A stretch of DNA of 64,000 nt from an uncultured Oxalobacteraceae bacterium (GCA_903914535.1 CAIWPG010000281.1:1-64000), one strand, 5' to 3'; shown: positions 26,282-35,116, counted from the first letter of the stretch. Program-made: numbers and translations. The notes: generated by a model not told the origin, from the letters alone.

Positions 26282-26323
26282 TAACGAATTGTATTTACCT
26301 CTTATTTTTCAGGAGAATTTGCA

Positions 26324-29131
26324 ATGCGTACCAGACTAAGACATCACACGACATCCCAGCGAACGCGACAACAATCAGGATTCCGCCTGCAACCTATTGC
26401 CGGCATAATAGCCAGTTTATTTATTGCAGCATCAGGTTCCGTATATGCGGCAGATCCGACCGTTGCTGATTTACAAGCTGAAATTGTTAAATTAAAACAG
26501 ACTATCGCCGCACAGGCTGCGGCACAGGCAACAGCAAGCGGCACACCGGCCGCTACGGCTCCCCCTGCTGCACCTGGCACCGTAGCAGCAGCACCGGAAG
26601 AACCACAAACGCTGGGTGAAGTTACCGTTACCGGTACGGCACGACTTGCCGCAGTAAAAGATATACCTAACTCTATTTCCATTACGAGCGGTGAAGATTT
26701 ACAAACATTAAATGCAGCCGATATCGGCTCAATAATCAAACGTGCTTCCAATGTAGTATGGAATCAGGGTAATCAACGCAGCAGTAGTATTTCAATACGC
26801 GGCATAGGTAAAATCGGCCAGACCGAAGCGCAGGATCCCAGCGTTGGCGTAACAGTAGATGGCGTAAGTTATGCCTACAATGCGCTGACATCCAGCTACG
26901 ATTTTACCGATGTAGATACGCTGGAAGTATTACGTGGCCCACAAGGTACGCAATCAGGAAAAAATGCCAGTCTGGGTGTGATTAACATTACCACCAACCG
27001 TCCTTCATTCACCCCAAGTTCCGACTACTCGCTGACTCTTGGTCAGCGTGGCACTGTTGCCGCTACATTTGCAGGAGGCGGGCCAATTGTGGACGACCTT
27101 CTGGCCTGGCGCGGCACATTTAGTGCAGACAAGGGATCTGGCGACATGGTCAATTTATATGACCGTGATCAGTCCTTTACCAATACGGACCGGCTCACTG
27201 GTAAAGTTCAGTTTCTGCTTACGCCAACACGCGACTTTAACGCCCGGTTTTCAGTTGAGGTACAACCAAATTCCGGTGAAACGTCTAATAACCGCACTAT
27301 CTTTACTCAAACACCATCTGTCTATTCCAATGGGTCGGTCAATCCTCTCTCTACCGATGCACAAACCCGCTTAGGGCGCAGCTGGTTTACGCAAGAGGCA
27401 AACTATAGCTACCTGGGTAACTACCTGAATGGATCGGGTCAGGGTGCCGTTGACTATAACAACGGATTACCCCAGGTCACAGGCAGCCGCAGTGCTACTG
27501 CCGAGTTAAACTGGACATTAGGAACACATACACTGACTTCAATTACTGCATATAAAGATTATCATTTTAATGCGGTCAATGACGAAGGAACGCCATTCGA
27601 TATTAATCCTAATTCCGGCGGATTTAACCTCAATTACAAACAAGCCAGCCAGGAATTTCGTATCAGCTCAGAATTGGGTGGACTGGTTGATTACCAGGCC
27701 GGCCTGTATTTCATGAAGACGCAGGATATTGCCGATTACAATAAAGTATGGGGAAGCGATGCCGGAGCTTATTTTGCCAGTACAGCCCAATACAACCGGC
27801 TGGATGCCACTGCTGCCGGTCAGCTACTAATGGTCAATTCGCTGGATCGTTTGTCGATGTTATACAATTCGCCCGCCGGTGTTCAGGATATCGAAAATAG
27901 CAGCGATGCTATATTTGCTCAGGCTAACTGGCATGTTGCTAATAATTTCACCGTGACTACCGGGCTGCGCGTCTCGCATGAAGCACGCGTCACCAGCGGC
28001 AGCAGCTCCATCATTGATAATGGCTACGGCGCAGCACTGAATCCGGTATCCGTAAATAATGTTCAGCTGGGCGGCTTCAATTCCGGTTCAACCGGCACAT
28101 TGGTTGCAGGTGGCAACAATGCAGCCCAATTAGCCCTGGCTGATTCAGTGGCGCTGCAATACTTTGGCGTTAAAGCCACCAACGTCGCGGGTGCGGCCTA
28201 CAACAGCCTGTCCGCAGCACAATTACAACAGGTAGCGGATGCAAAAAACATCCGGGCGACAAATGCCGGCGTACTATTTAATCAATCAACGGCACAAGCT
28301 TATTCTGGTAATCTGCCTACGATAAATATCAGCCCTGCATACAAAATTAATGACAACCTGACTACCTATATCTCTTTGCAATATGGTGTTAAAGCCGGTA
28401 TTTCTCAGTTTACCAACGGGATATCTAACCCCGTCAAAGCAGAACGTACCAGTTCATATGAGTGGGGACTAAAATCGTCATTACTGGATAAAACTTTGCT
28501 GCTGAATGGTGATTTATTCCTGACCAATATCGCCAACTACCAACAGGCAGTCCGGGTACTGGATGTCTACACCACGGCACTGAACAATAACGGTCAGTAC
28601 TACTACACCACAGCAACCGGTAATGTGGCTAAAGTTGTCTCACGCGGACTGGAACTGGATGCAACGTACAGCGGGCTTAAAAATACCGTCGTCCGGATTA
28701 CCGGCGCTTATAACAATGCCTTCTACAAATCCTTTACAAATTCTGCACAACCGGTAGAAAACGCCTATACCGGGGCCTCACCATACCAGAACGTCTCTGG
28801 TCAGACATTGCCTGGTGCCGCTAAAGTAACCCTGAATCTGGCGGCAGATTACCATATACCTGTATCGGCGGATAAAGAGTTCCATACCAGTTTTAATACG
28901 GCCTTCTCAAGCCGTTATAACTCGGATACGTCTTTATCCTCTTATGCATGGATAGGCGGCAACAGCGTCACCGATATCGCGGCAGGTATCGGCAATACCA
29001 AAAAAACTTTCGATGTCAGTTTATTGGTCAAAAACCTGTTTAACAATAATACGCCGCTGGCGCAGACATGGGATAGCTTTACACCGGCTAACCCACGCTG
29101 GATCGGTATCGTATTCCGTGGCAAACAATAA
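26324..29131 (+). CDS. TonB-dependent outer-membrane receptor
   Basis: 935 residues. A long basic leader and signal peptide (cut after SVYA, about residue 42) is followed by an unusual short coiled-coil-like segment (VADLQAEIVKLKQTIAAQ) and an Ala/Pro-rich linker, then the plug domain (about 105-215; TLGEVTVTGTARLAAVKDIP includes the TonB-box region, DTLEVLRGPQGTQSGKNASLGVINI is the plug hallmark) and a 22-strand barrel. It imports an unknown ligand energised by TonB. Its sigma-54 promoter and the sulfate-transport neighbours suggest an organosulfur compound or sulfate ester. A strong terminator follows at 29154-29192. Confidence 0.92.
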   Translation: MRTRLRHHTTSQRTRQQSGFRLQPIAGIIASLFIAASGSVYAADPTVADLQAEIVKLKQTIAAQAAAQATASGTPAATAPPAAPGTVAAAPEEPQTLGEVTVTGTARLAAVKDIPNSISITSGEDLQTLNAADIGSIIKRASNVVWNQGNQRSSSISIRGIGKIGQTEAQDPSVGVTVDGVSYAYNALTSSYDFTDVDTLEVLRGPQGTQSGKNASLGVINITTNRPSFTPSSDYSLTLGQRGTVAATFAGGGPIVDDLLAWRGTFSADKGSGDMVNLYDRDQSFTNTDRLTGKVQFLLTPTRDFNARFSVEVQPNSGETSNNRTIFTQTPSVYSNGSVNPLSTDAQTRLGRSWFTQEANYSYLGNYLNGSGQGAVDYNNGLPQVTGSRSATAELNWTLGTHTLTSITAYKDYHFNAVNDEGTPFDINPNSGGFNLNYKQASQEFRISSELGGLVDYQAGLYFMKTQDIADYNKVWGSDAGAYFASTAQYNRLDATAAGQLLMVNSLDRLSMLYNSPAGVQDIENSSDAIFAQANWHVANNFTVTTGLRVSHEARVTSGSSSIIDNGYGAALNPVSVNNVQLGGFNSGSTGTLVAGGNNAAQLALADSVALQYFGVKATNVAGAAYNSLSAAQLQQVADAKNIRATNAGVLFNQSTAQAYSGNLPTINISPAYKINDNLTTYISLQYGVKAGISQFTNGISNPVKAERTSSYEWGLKSSLLDKTLLLNGDLFLTNIANYQQAVRVLDVYTTALNNNGQYYYTTATGNVAKVVSRGLELDATYSGLKNTVVRITGAYNNAFYKSFTNSAQPVENAYTGASPYQNVSGQTLPGAAKVTLNLAADYHIPVSADKEFHTSFNTAFSSRYNSDTSLSSYAWIGGNSVTDIAAGIGNTKKTFDVSLLVKNLFNNNTPLAQTWDSFTPANPRWIGIVFRGKQ

Positions 29132-29153
29132 AATAATCATTTAAACACGTACA

Positions 29154-29192
29154 CAATACCCCCGGCAAAGTCAGCACCTGCCGGGGGTATTG
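29154..29192 (+). terminator. Terminator after the TonB-dependent receptor
   Basis: CAATACCCCCGGCA (29154-29167) pairs without mismatch with TGCCGGGGGTATTG (29179-29192) around an 11-nt loop, followed by TTCATTCTT. The stem is strong although the T-run is interrupted. Confidence 0.8.
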
Positions 29193-29287
29193 TTCATTCT
29201 TCCGCCTGCCGGGGATGATGTACTTACAAACACAACGACTACCGCTACATTCTGCTGCATCAGACTCAACACCATGACCAATACCAT

Positions 29288-29305
29288 CTGTTGAATTTGC
29301 AGCAG
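29288..29305. promoter_or_regulatory. CTGTTG-N5-GCAGCAG palindrome (shared site 4)
   Basis: CTGTTGAATTTGCAGCAG lies about 90 bp upstream of the tonB operon's -24/-12 promoter. Confidence 0.55.
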
Positions 29306-29391
29306 TTATGTGTCGTATTGTTAGCAGCGACCTCCCTGCATTCCTCCCCGATTTCATCTTCCTCACAGGTAAACCGAACCTATCAGACATC

Positions 29392-29407
29392 AGGCACGCT
29401 TTCTGCT
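29392..29407 (+). promoter_or_regulatory. Sigma-54 (-24/-12) promoter of the tonB-exbBD-sbp-cysTW operon
   Basis: AGGCACGCTTTCTGCT keeps GG and GC at 10-bp spacing and the full GGCACG -24 box; the -12 box is CTGCT instead of TTGCT. Transcription would start about 30 bp before the tonB ATG at 29447. Confidence 0.62.
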
Positions 29408-29446
29408 AATGAACAGGTATGAAAGCAATTTTAAAAAGGCTAAATC

Positions 29447-30217
29447 ATGTCTACCCTGACTTTTGAAAGCATCACGACTTATCCGCGGCGTACGGCAGTA
29501 AGACGCCAGACCCGCAAACCTTTGCCACTGACTGAACCGGCAAATGTGCAGGCTGCCATCGCTGCCATCAAGGCCAAGAATGCAACTGGCGGACTGAGAA
29601 ACAAACGTAGTATCACTGCACTGGTGATAGTAACGGTATTGCTGCATGCCGCAATTATCACGTCGATAAACCGTCATGGCCCGATAGAACCGCTTCAATC
29701 TCCGCCACCGCCGCCGTTAAGCATCGATATTGCACCGCCACCACCGCCGCCGGTCATCTTACCTAAGCCTTTGCCACAAGTGGCAAAACCATTACCGGCT
29801 CCGGCGAAACCGGCGCCATCCGTTCCCTTAGTTCGCAGTGACACGCCGGTTGATAATACACCCTCACCAGATGCTGTACGCGTTGCGACGGCTCCGGCTC
29901 CGCCTGCACCACCTGCTCCGGCACCGGCAGAACGTATTACCGAACCGCGCGGCTTTGCCGGTTACCTGAATAATCCGGCTCCGGAGTATCCGGCTGCAGC
30001 ACTGCTCAAAGGCTACCACGGCACAGTTATTCTTAACGTACATGTTTTAGCCTCAGGACAAGCAGACCAAATCACCGTATTAAAAACCAGCGGACAACGC
30101 ATCCTGGATGATGCCGCAATTAAAACCGTTACAAACTGGAAATTTGATCCGGCTAAACGCGGAGAAACACCTATTGATGCATTTGTAAAAGTGCCTCTGA
30201 ACTTCAAACTTTCTTAA
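29447..30217 (+). CDS. tonB: TonB family energy transducer
   Basis: 256 residues: a long cytosolic N-terminal extension of about 50 residues, one membrane helix (about 56-72, ITALVIVTVLLHAAIITSI), a Pro-rich periplasmic spacer (PPPPPLSIDIAPPPPPPVIL and onward) and a C-terminal TonB domain (PAPEYPAAALLKGYHGTVIL, then VLKTSGQRILDDAAIKTVTNW). It carries energy from ExbB/ExbD to the outer-membrane receptor encoded just upstream. It starts an apparent operon with exbB, exbD and the sulfate importer genes, so it is probably a dedicated, not general, TonB. Confidence 0.92.
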   Translation: MSTLTFESITTYPRRTAVRRQTRKPLPLTEPANVQAAIAAIKAKNATGGLRNKRSITALVIVTVLLHAAIITSINRHGPIEPLQSPPPPPLSIDIAPPPPPPVILPKPLPQVAKPLPAPAKPAPSVPLVRSDTPVDNTPSPDAVRVATAPAPPAPPAPAPAERITEPRGFAGYLNNPAPEYPAAALLKGYHGTVILNVHVLASGQADQITVLKTSGQRILDDAAIKTVTNWKFDPAKRGETPIDAFVKVPLNFKLS

Positions 30218-30247
30218 TCCAATTTAAACTTGTAAAGAGCGCATACC

Positions 30248-30970
30248 ATGAATGACTCCACCTTAAATCTTATCGTACAGGGAGCACTTTATTCCCTTGT
30301 ATTTTTTTCCATTGTCACCTGGGCCCTGATCCTGATTAAGGGAATACAGCACTGGCGTTTGTCGCGACGCAACCGGCAATTTACACAACAATTCTGGGCA
30401 GCTACCAGCCTGGATGCCGCTACGGCACTGGCCAGCGATGCCAGCCCTAAATCCCGCCTGGCCACCGTCGGCTTTGATGCCCTGTATGTCAGCGAAGGAA
30501 ACGGCACAGGCAGCGATCTGGAACACAGCTGGGATCGTCAGGAACTGCTGGAGCGTCATCTGCGTCAACAAATTCAAAAGGAATACCATTCACTGGAAAG
30601 TGGTCTTGCCGTATTAGCCTCCGTGGGCAGCACAGCACCCTTCGTCGGCTTATTTGGCACTGTATTCGGGATTATTCATGCGCTCAGCGCCATCGGTAAA
30701 AATGCCTCTGCCAGTATTGATGTCGTTGCAGGGCCAATTGGTGAAGCCTTGGTTGCGACCGGCGTCGGGATTGCTGTTGCGGTACCGGCTGTGCTGGCAT
30801 TTAACTTTTATGTCCGTCGACTGAAAGTAACAGCGGCTGAACTTGACAACTATGCCACCGACTTCGTCAATCTGGCACAGAAGAGCGGTTTCCGTGTCGC
30901 TAAATACAAAGTAAAACAAACACAGGAAAAAGAAACCGACACAAGCAAACCACAGGGAGTATTTGCATAA
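30248..30970 (+). CDS. exbB: MotA/TolQ/ExbB proton channel protein
   Basis: 240 residues with three membrane helices: about 13-32 (ALYSLVFFSIVTWALILIKG), and a pair at about 128-150 and 163-190. The ExbB signature is LASVGSTAPFVGLFGTVFGIIHAL, then GPIGEALVATGVGIAVAVPAVLAFN. It forms the pentameric channel that, with ExbD, uses the proton gradient to energise TonB. Its stop codon overlaps the exbD start (TAATG). The ribosome-binding site AAAGAGCG is moderate. Confidence 0.93.
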   Translation: MNDSTLNLIVQGALYSLVFFSIVTWALILIKGIQHWRLSRRNRQFTQQFWAATSLDAATALASDASPKSRLATVGFDALYVSEGNGTGSDLEHSWDRQELLERHLRQQIQKEYHSLESGLAVLASVGSTAPFVGLFGTVFGIIHALSAIGKNASASIDVVAGPIGEALVATGVGIAVAVPAVLAFNFYVRRLKVTAAELDNYATDFVNLAQKSGFRVAKYKVKQTQEKETDTSKPQGVFA

Positions 30971-31380
30971 TGGCTTTCTCAACAGGCAGAGATAGTAGCG
31001 ATGTGGTCAGTGAAATTAATATTACGCCCCTGGTAGATGTCATGCTGGTGTTACTGGTGACGTTCATCATTACCGCACCCTTACTCAATAACGCAGTCCA
31101 CATCAACCTGCCAAAAACATCAAGCACCTCACCACCGTCGCAAGTAAAAACGGTAACCGTGAGTATTGATGCCGCCAGCAGGGTATTTATCGATAAGCGT
31201 GAAGTTACCTTGCTGGAAGTAGAAACCGACCTGAAGAGTCTGGTTACACATGATCCCGACCTGGCCTTAAGCCTGCAGGCAGATGAAGGAGTTCCTTACC
31301 GGTCGGTCGCTAAAGTGATTACCAATATTCAGCGTGCCGGTGTTACTAAACTGGCGGTATTAACGCAACCCGGCGGGTAA
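30970..31380 (+). CDS. exbD: ExbD/TolR biopolymer transport protein
   Basis: 136 residues with one N-terminal membrane helix (about 20-40; ITPLVDVMLVLLVTFIITAP) containing the essential Asp of LVDVMLVLL, then a periplasmic domain. It is the proton-handling partner of ExbB. It overlaps exbB by 1 bp. The stop codon lies in a small GC-rich hairpin (31372-31390), followed by a 97-bp gap to sbp. Confidence 0.93.
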   Translation: MAFSTGRDSSDVVSEINITPLVDVMLVLLVTFIITAPLLNNAVHINLPKTSSTSPPSQVKTVTVSIDAASRVFIDKREVTLLEVETDLKSLVTHDPDLALSLQADEGVPYRSVAKVITNIQRAGVTKLAVLTQPGG

Positions 31381-31390
31381 CTTACCCGCC
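31372..31390 (+). terminator. Small hairpin over the exbD stop codon
   Basis: GGCGGGT (31372-31378) pairs with ACCCGCC (31384-31390) around AACTT, followed by TCTTAGC. It is too weak in T to be a full terminator but may lower read-through from exbD to sbp or protect the upstream mRNA end. Confidence 0.4.
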
Positions 31391-31477
31391 TCTTAGCAGA
31401 GCAGAAAAACCCGAAGACTGCCCTGATCCGAAGTGCCCGCTTCATTTTTAGTTGACCCCTTATAAAACGGAACCGCC

Positions 31478-32494
31478 ATGTTTAAAAAATTAGCAAGAAC
31501 AGTCATTGCAGTCGCATTGTTTGCACAAGCAGCTCATTCGGTGCAAGCTGCCGATTTTTCCCTGCTGAATGTATCGTATGATCCGACCCGCGAACTTTAT
31601 CAGGAATACAATAAAGCCTTTACCAAATACTGGAAAGATAAAACAGGCGACAACCTGACCCTGAAAGCATCTCATGGCGGATCAGGAAAACAAGGCCGGG
31701 CTGTTATTGACGGTCTGGAAGCCGATGTGGTCACACTGGCTCTGGCATACGATATTGATGAAATTTCCAGCGTAGGAAAATTATTAGCTCCCGACTGGCA
31801 AAAACGCCTGCCGCACAACAGCACACCGTACACATCGACGATTGTGTTACTGGTTCGCAAAGGTAATCCCAAAGGAATCAAAGACTGGAATGATTTGATT
31901 AAACCGGGTGTTTCTGTTGTGGTAGCCAACCCGAAAACATCCGGCGGTGCACGCTGGGCTTATCTGGCAGCCTATGGCTATGCACTTAAAAAGAATAATA
32001 ATGATGACGCCAAAGCACGCGCCTTCATTACCAGCCTGTATAAAAATGTCCCGGTACTCGATTCCGGTGCCCGCGGTGCGACAGTCACATTTGCTGAACG
32101 TGGTGTCGGCGATGTGTTGCTGGCATGGGAAAATGAAGCCTATCTGGTAGAAGCCGAATTTGGCAAAGGTAAATTCGATACCGTATTCCCTACACTGAGT
32201 ATTTTGGCTGAACCACCGGTTGCCGTGGTCGACAAAGTCGTCGATAAACGCGGCACACGCAAAATAGCGGAAGCCTATCTGCAGTACCTGTATTCACCGG
32301 AAGGACAGGAAATTGCAGCACGTAATTTCTATCGTCCGACCGACCCTAAAATCGCGGCGAAATACGCTTCTAAATTTCCAAAATTAAGCTTATTTACCAT
32401 CAATGACACCTTTGGCGGATGGCAGAAAGCCCAGCAAACCCACTTTAGCGATGGCGGTGTGTTTGACAAAATTTATCAGCCGGCCGCGAAGTAA
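31478..32494 (+). CDS. sbp: Periplasmic sulfate-binding protein
   Basis: 338 residues with a signal peptide (cut after VQAA, about 24). The mature protein shows the Sbp/CysP signature: [61 protein letters not shown] and [25 protein letters not shown]. It delivers sulfate (perhaps thiosulfate) to CysT/CysW. It follows exbD by 97 bp and is separated from cysT by a strong hairpin, the usual way to make more binding protein than permease. Confidence 0.95.
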   Translation: MFKKLARTVIAVALFAQAAHSVQAADFSLLNVSYDPTRELYQEYNKAFTKYWKDKTGDNLTLKASHGGSGKQGRAVIDGLEADVVTLALAYDIDEISSVGKLLAPDWQKRLPHNSTPYTSTIVLLVRKGNPKGIKDWNDLIKPGVSVVVANPKTSGGARWAYLAAYGYALKKNNNDDAKARAFITSLYKNVPVLDSGARGATVTFAERGVGDVLLAWENEAYLVEAEFGKGKFDTVFPTLSILAEPPVAVVDKVVDKRGTRKIAEAYLQYLYSPEGQEIAARNFYRPTDPKIAAKYASKFPKLSLFTINDTFGGWQKAQQTHFSDGGVFDKIYQPAAK

Positions 32495-32505
32495 TTAGCT
32501 ATGCA

Positions 32506-32541
32506 ATTAAAAAATCCGCGCTCATACGTGGATTTTTTAAT
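32506..32541 (+). terminator. Attenuating hairpin between sbp and cysT
   Basis: ATTAAAAAATCC (32506-32517) and GGATTTTTTAAT (32530-32541) form a 12-bp perfect stem with a 12-nt loop, 11 bp after the sbp stop codon. The run of T lies inside the stem, so it should work as a partial terminator or RNase barrier in both directions, reducing cysT/cysW expression relative to sbp. Confidence 0.65.
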
Positions 32542-32569
32542 CAATAAATACCATTTTCACAAGAGAATA

Positions 32570-33469
32570 ATGATGTCCATTGCCAGTACTGTACCCACTC
32601 CGCTCCACAGCACCGGAACTCCGGTAACGCGACCCGCGGGCAATCCGTTCCGTGTCATGCCCGGCTTTCGTTTATCACTGGGGTTCACTTTATTTTACCT
32701 GGCTCTGATCGTACTGATTCCCTTGTCAGCGGTATTCCTGAAAACCTTCACCATGAGCTGGGATGGATTTATTGCTGCGGTTACTTCCCCGCGCGTAATG
32801 GCATCGTATCGGCTGACTTTTGGCGCATCGCTACTGGCAGCATTACTGAATATTCTGTTTGGCGGCATAGTCGCCTGGGTACTGGTACGTTACCAGTTTC
32901 CCGGAAAAAAACTGGCCGATGCACTGATCGACCTGCCTTTTGCCTTACCAACAGCCGTCGCCGGGATTGCCCTGACCGGGCTCTATTCAACCAATGGCTG
33001 GATAGGCAGTTATCTGGAACCCCTGGGCATCAAAGTCGCATTTACGCCACTGGGCATATTAATCGCTCTTACCTTTATCGGTTTACCTTTTGTGGTACGC
33101 ACGGTGCAGCCCGTACTGGAGGGCGCGGAACATGAACTGGAAGAAGCCGCTGCCAGCCTTGGTGCCAGTCATTGGACTGTGTTTACCAAAGTCATCTTCC
33201 CAACCATATTCCCCGCCCTGCTCACCGGATTTGCTCTATCGTTTGCACGCGCAACCGGCGAATATGGCTCCGTCATTTTCATCGCGGGCAATATGCCTAT
33301 GGTGTCAGAAATTACGCCCCTCTTCATCATCACCAAACTGGAGCAATACGATTATGCCGGTGCCACCGCAATTGCAGTAGTGATGCTGGTGACTTCCTTC
33401 CTGCTGCTGTTAGCCATTAATTTATTACAAGCCTGGACACGTCATCGCGGCCAGTCAGAACCCGCCTGA
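32570..33469 (+). CDS. cysT: Sulfate ABC transporter permease CysT (CysU)
   Basis: About 299 residues from the ATG at 32570 (AAGAGA upstream); the frame opens at 32501 but that part overlaps the hairpin. Six membrane helices are predicted, with the inner-membrane permease EAA loop at ELEEAAASLGASHWTVFTKVIFP, which docks on CysA. FALPTAVAGIALTGLYSTNGWIG is typical of CysT. It forms a heterodimer with CysW to import sulfate. It ends 9 bp before the GTG of cysW. Confidence 0.94.
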   Translation: MMSIASTVPTPLHSTGTPVTRPAGNPFRVMPGFRLSLGFTLFYLALIVLIPLSAVFLKTFTMSWDGFIAAVTSPRVMASYRLTFGASLLAALLNILFGGIVAWVLVRYQFPGKKLADALIDLPFALPTAVAGIALTGLYSTNGWIGSYLEPLGIKVAFTPLGILIALTFIGLPFVVRTVQPVLEGAEHELEEAAASLGASHWTVFTKVIFPTIFPALLTGFALSFARATGEYGSVIFIAGNMPMVSEITPLFIITKLEQYDYAGATAIAVVMLVTSFLLLLAINLLQAWTRHRGQSEPA

Positions 33470-33478
33470 GGAGTTATC

Positions 33479-34414
33479 GTGAGCACCACTATCCCCCTGT
33501 CATTCCCTGCCTCGGGCAATCCGCCTTCTCATCCCGGCGCCGCTAAATTACGCACACCCGGTGCAACGCAAGAACCGCTGTGGGTACGCGTACTGCTACT
33601 CAGTATTGCACTCCTGTTTCTGACGGTATTTTTAGTACTGCCGCTGGTGTCCGTGTTTGCAGAAGCCTTTAAAAAAGGGTGGGAAGCCTATATAGCCGCC
33701 ATTACTGAAGCGGATGCCATTACCGCCATCAGACTGACTCTCATCACGGCCCTGATTGCCGTCCCTTTAAATCTGGTATTTGGCCTGGCGGCTTCCTGGA
33801 CCATTGCTAAATTTGAATTTCGCGGTAAAAATATCCTGCTGACACTGATTGATTTACCATTTTCAGTATCTCCCGTCATTTCCGGCCTGATTTATGTCTT
33901 ACTGTTCGGCGCTCAGGGCTGGTTTGGCCCCTGGCTGCGCGAACACGATATTAAAATTTTATTCGCGGTTCCCGGCATTGTGCTGGCAACCGTATTCGTG
34001 ACCTTTCCCTTCGTCGCACGGGAATTAATCCCCCTCATGCAAGAACAGGGCAGCGAAGAAGAAGAGGCTGCGCTGGTACTGGGAGCATCAGGCTGGAAAA
34101 CATTCTGGCACGTCACATTACCTAATATTAAATGGGGACTGTTATACGGCATAATTTTATGCAATGCGCGTGCCATGGGTGAATTCGGTGCTGTTTCTGT
34201 CGTGTCCGGCCATATTCGCGGTGAAACCAACACCATTCCGCTACAGGTTGAGATTCTGTATAACGAATACAATTTCCAGGCGGCTTTTGCTGTCGCTTCG
34301 CTATTGGCCTTCCTGGCACTGATTACGCTGGCACTAAAATCATTCATTGAATGGCGCCTGCGCGATTCTTCCGTAAATATCCTCCCGGAGCCAGACAAAT
34401 CTGTGTCACGCTGA
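33479..34414 (+). CDS. cysW: Sulfate ABC transporter permease CysW
   Basis: 311 residues with a GTG start and GAGGAG-type ribosome-binding site. Six membrane helices; the EAA-type loop is [50 protein letters not shown] is the usual CysW segment. It pairs with CysT and the CysA ATPase encoded 8.5 kb upstream. It is the last gene of the tonB-exbBD-sbp-cysTW operon, convergent with the Lrp-type gene 23 bp away. Confidence 0.94.
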   Translation: MSTTIPLSFPASGNPPSHPGAAKLRTPGATQEPLWVRVLLLSIALLFLTVFLVLPLVSVFAEAFKKGWEAYIAAITEADAITAIRLTLITALIAVPLNLVFGLAASWTIAKFEFRGKNILLTLIDLPFSVSPVISGLIYVLLFGAQGWFGPWLREHDIKILFAVPGIVLATVFVTFPFVARELIPLMQEQGSEEEEAALVLGASGWKTFWHVTLPNIKWGLLYGIILCNARAMGEFGAVSVVSGHIRGETNTIPLQVEILYNEYNFQAAFAVASLLAFLALITLALKSFIEWRLRDSSVNILPEPDKSVSR

Positions 34415-34437
34415 AATCTCAGCAATCTGCCCTGTAA

Positions 34438-34902
34438 TCAAACCAAAGGCATGCGCGGGTCATATTTGACCTCGCGCAGTACAATCGATGAGCGGGCATG
34501 TGCTACCCCCGGCAAACGGAAGATAACCGTATTAAGCATCACATCGTAAGATTTAATATCAGCAGTAATCACCTTCAAAACATAATCCGACGTGCCAGTA
34601 GTGCTGTAACACTCCGTAATCTGCGGACAGGCGGCAATCTCCCGCTCAAAATCATTGACGATTTTTTCGCTGTGATTAATTAAATTTATTTCCACCAGCA
34701 CGCAATTGTGCAGTCCCACCTTGTCACGATCAACCAGCGTTGTATAGCCTTTAATTACCCCGGCACTTTCCATTTCCTTCACCCTCTTCCAGCAAGGTGT
34801 GCTGCTCAGCCCGACATACTGGGCAATCTGCTGAATCGTTTGTCGTGCATCACGCTGTAGTTCAGAAAGGATGCGTACACTAAAGGCGTCTAAGGAGGAC
34901 AT
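34438..34902 (-). CDS. Lrp/AsnC family regulator
   Basis: 154 residues of standard Lrp length: an N-terminal HTH (SLDAFSVRILSELQRDARQT, then LSSTPCWKRVKEMESAGVI) and a RAM ligand-binding domain (YSTTGTSDYVLKVITADIKSY, then LPGVAHARSSIVLREVK). It is divergent from the indolepyruvate ferredoxin oxidoreductase gene and probably activates or represses it in response to phenylalanine, tyrosine or another amino acid; that is inference from gene layout. A symmetric AT-rich site lies in the gap. Confidence 0.92.
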   Translation of the reverse strand: MSSLDAFSVRILSELQRDARQTIQQIAQYVGLSSTPCWKRVKEMESAGVIKGYTTLVDRDKVGLHNCVLVEINLINHSEKIVNDFEREIAACPQITECYSTTGTSDYVLKVITADIKSYDVMLNTVIFRLPGVAHARSSIVLREVKYDPRMPLV

Positions 34903-34965
34903 AAATATCTTTATTTGTTAATTTATAGAAAAATATTCTCCACTATAGCAATTTATAAAAAAAAT

Positions 34966-34980
34966 AAGAAATTATTTCTT
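34966..34980. promoter_or_regulatory. AT-rich palindrome, candidate Lrp operator
   Basis: AAGAAATTATTTCTT is a perfect 15-bp dyad in the 200-bp space between the Lrp-type gene and the oxidoreductase gene. AT-rich 15-bp palindromes are the usual Lrp-family site. Confidence 0.5.
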
Positions 34981-35116
34981 CATTGCCGAGCATAAAATGA
35001 ATCATTCAAACTCACAAAAAATCGTCACGGCAAAACGGAAAAACATCATGCCGCAACAATTTCACGTCAGTCCCATAATTAAAAAAATAAGATAGCACAC
35101 AATGCAGGAGACAAAA

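Larger units (their letters stand above)
25884..26323. other. 440-bp regulatory region upstream of the TonB-dependent receptor
   Basis: No gene is seen. A long-range inverted repeat (GGGGGCAGGG near 25907-25916, CCCTGCCCCC near 25986-25995) follows the LysR gene and may help end its transcript. The shared palindrome (26029) and a sigma-54 promoter (26266) follow. A TTGAATTTTCAA dyad lies near 26082. Confidence 0.6.
29132..29446. other. Intergenic region between the receptor and tonB
   Basis: No gene is visible. It contains, in order, a 14-bp-stem terminator, a CTGCTGC half site near 29252, the shared palindrome (29288), a TAGCAGC half site near 29315 and a sigma-54 promoter (29392). Confidence 0.65.

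Noticed and set aside
29697-29800. CCGCCACCG-rich stretch as a DNA repeat or CRISPR-like element
   Set aside because: It encodes the Pro-rich spacer of TonB; no spacer-repeat pattern exists.
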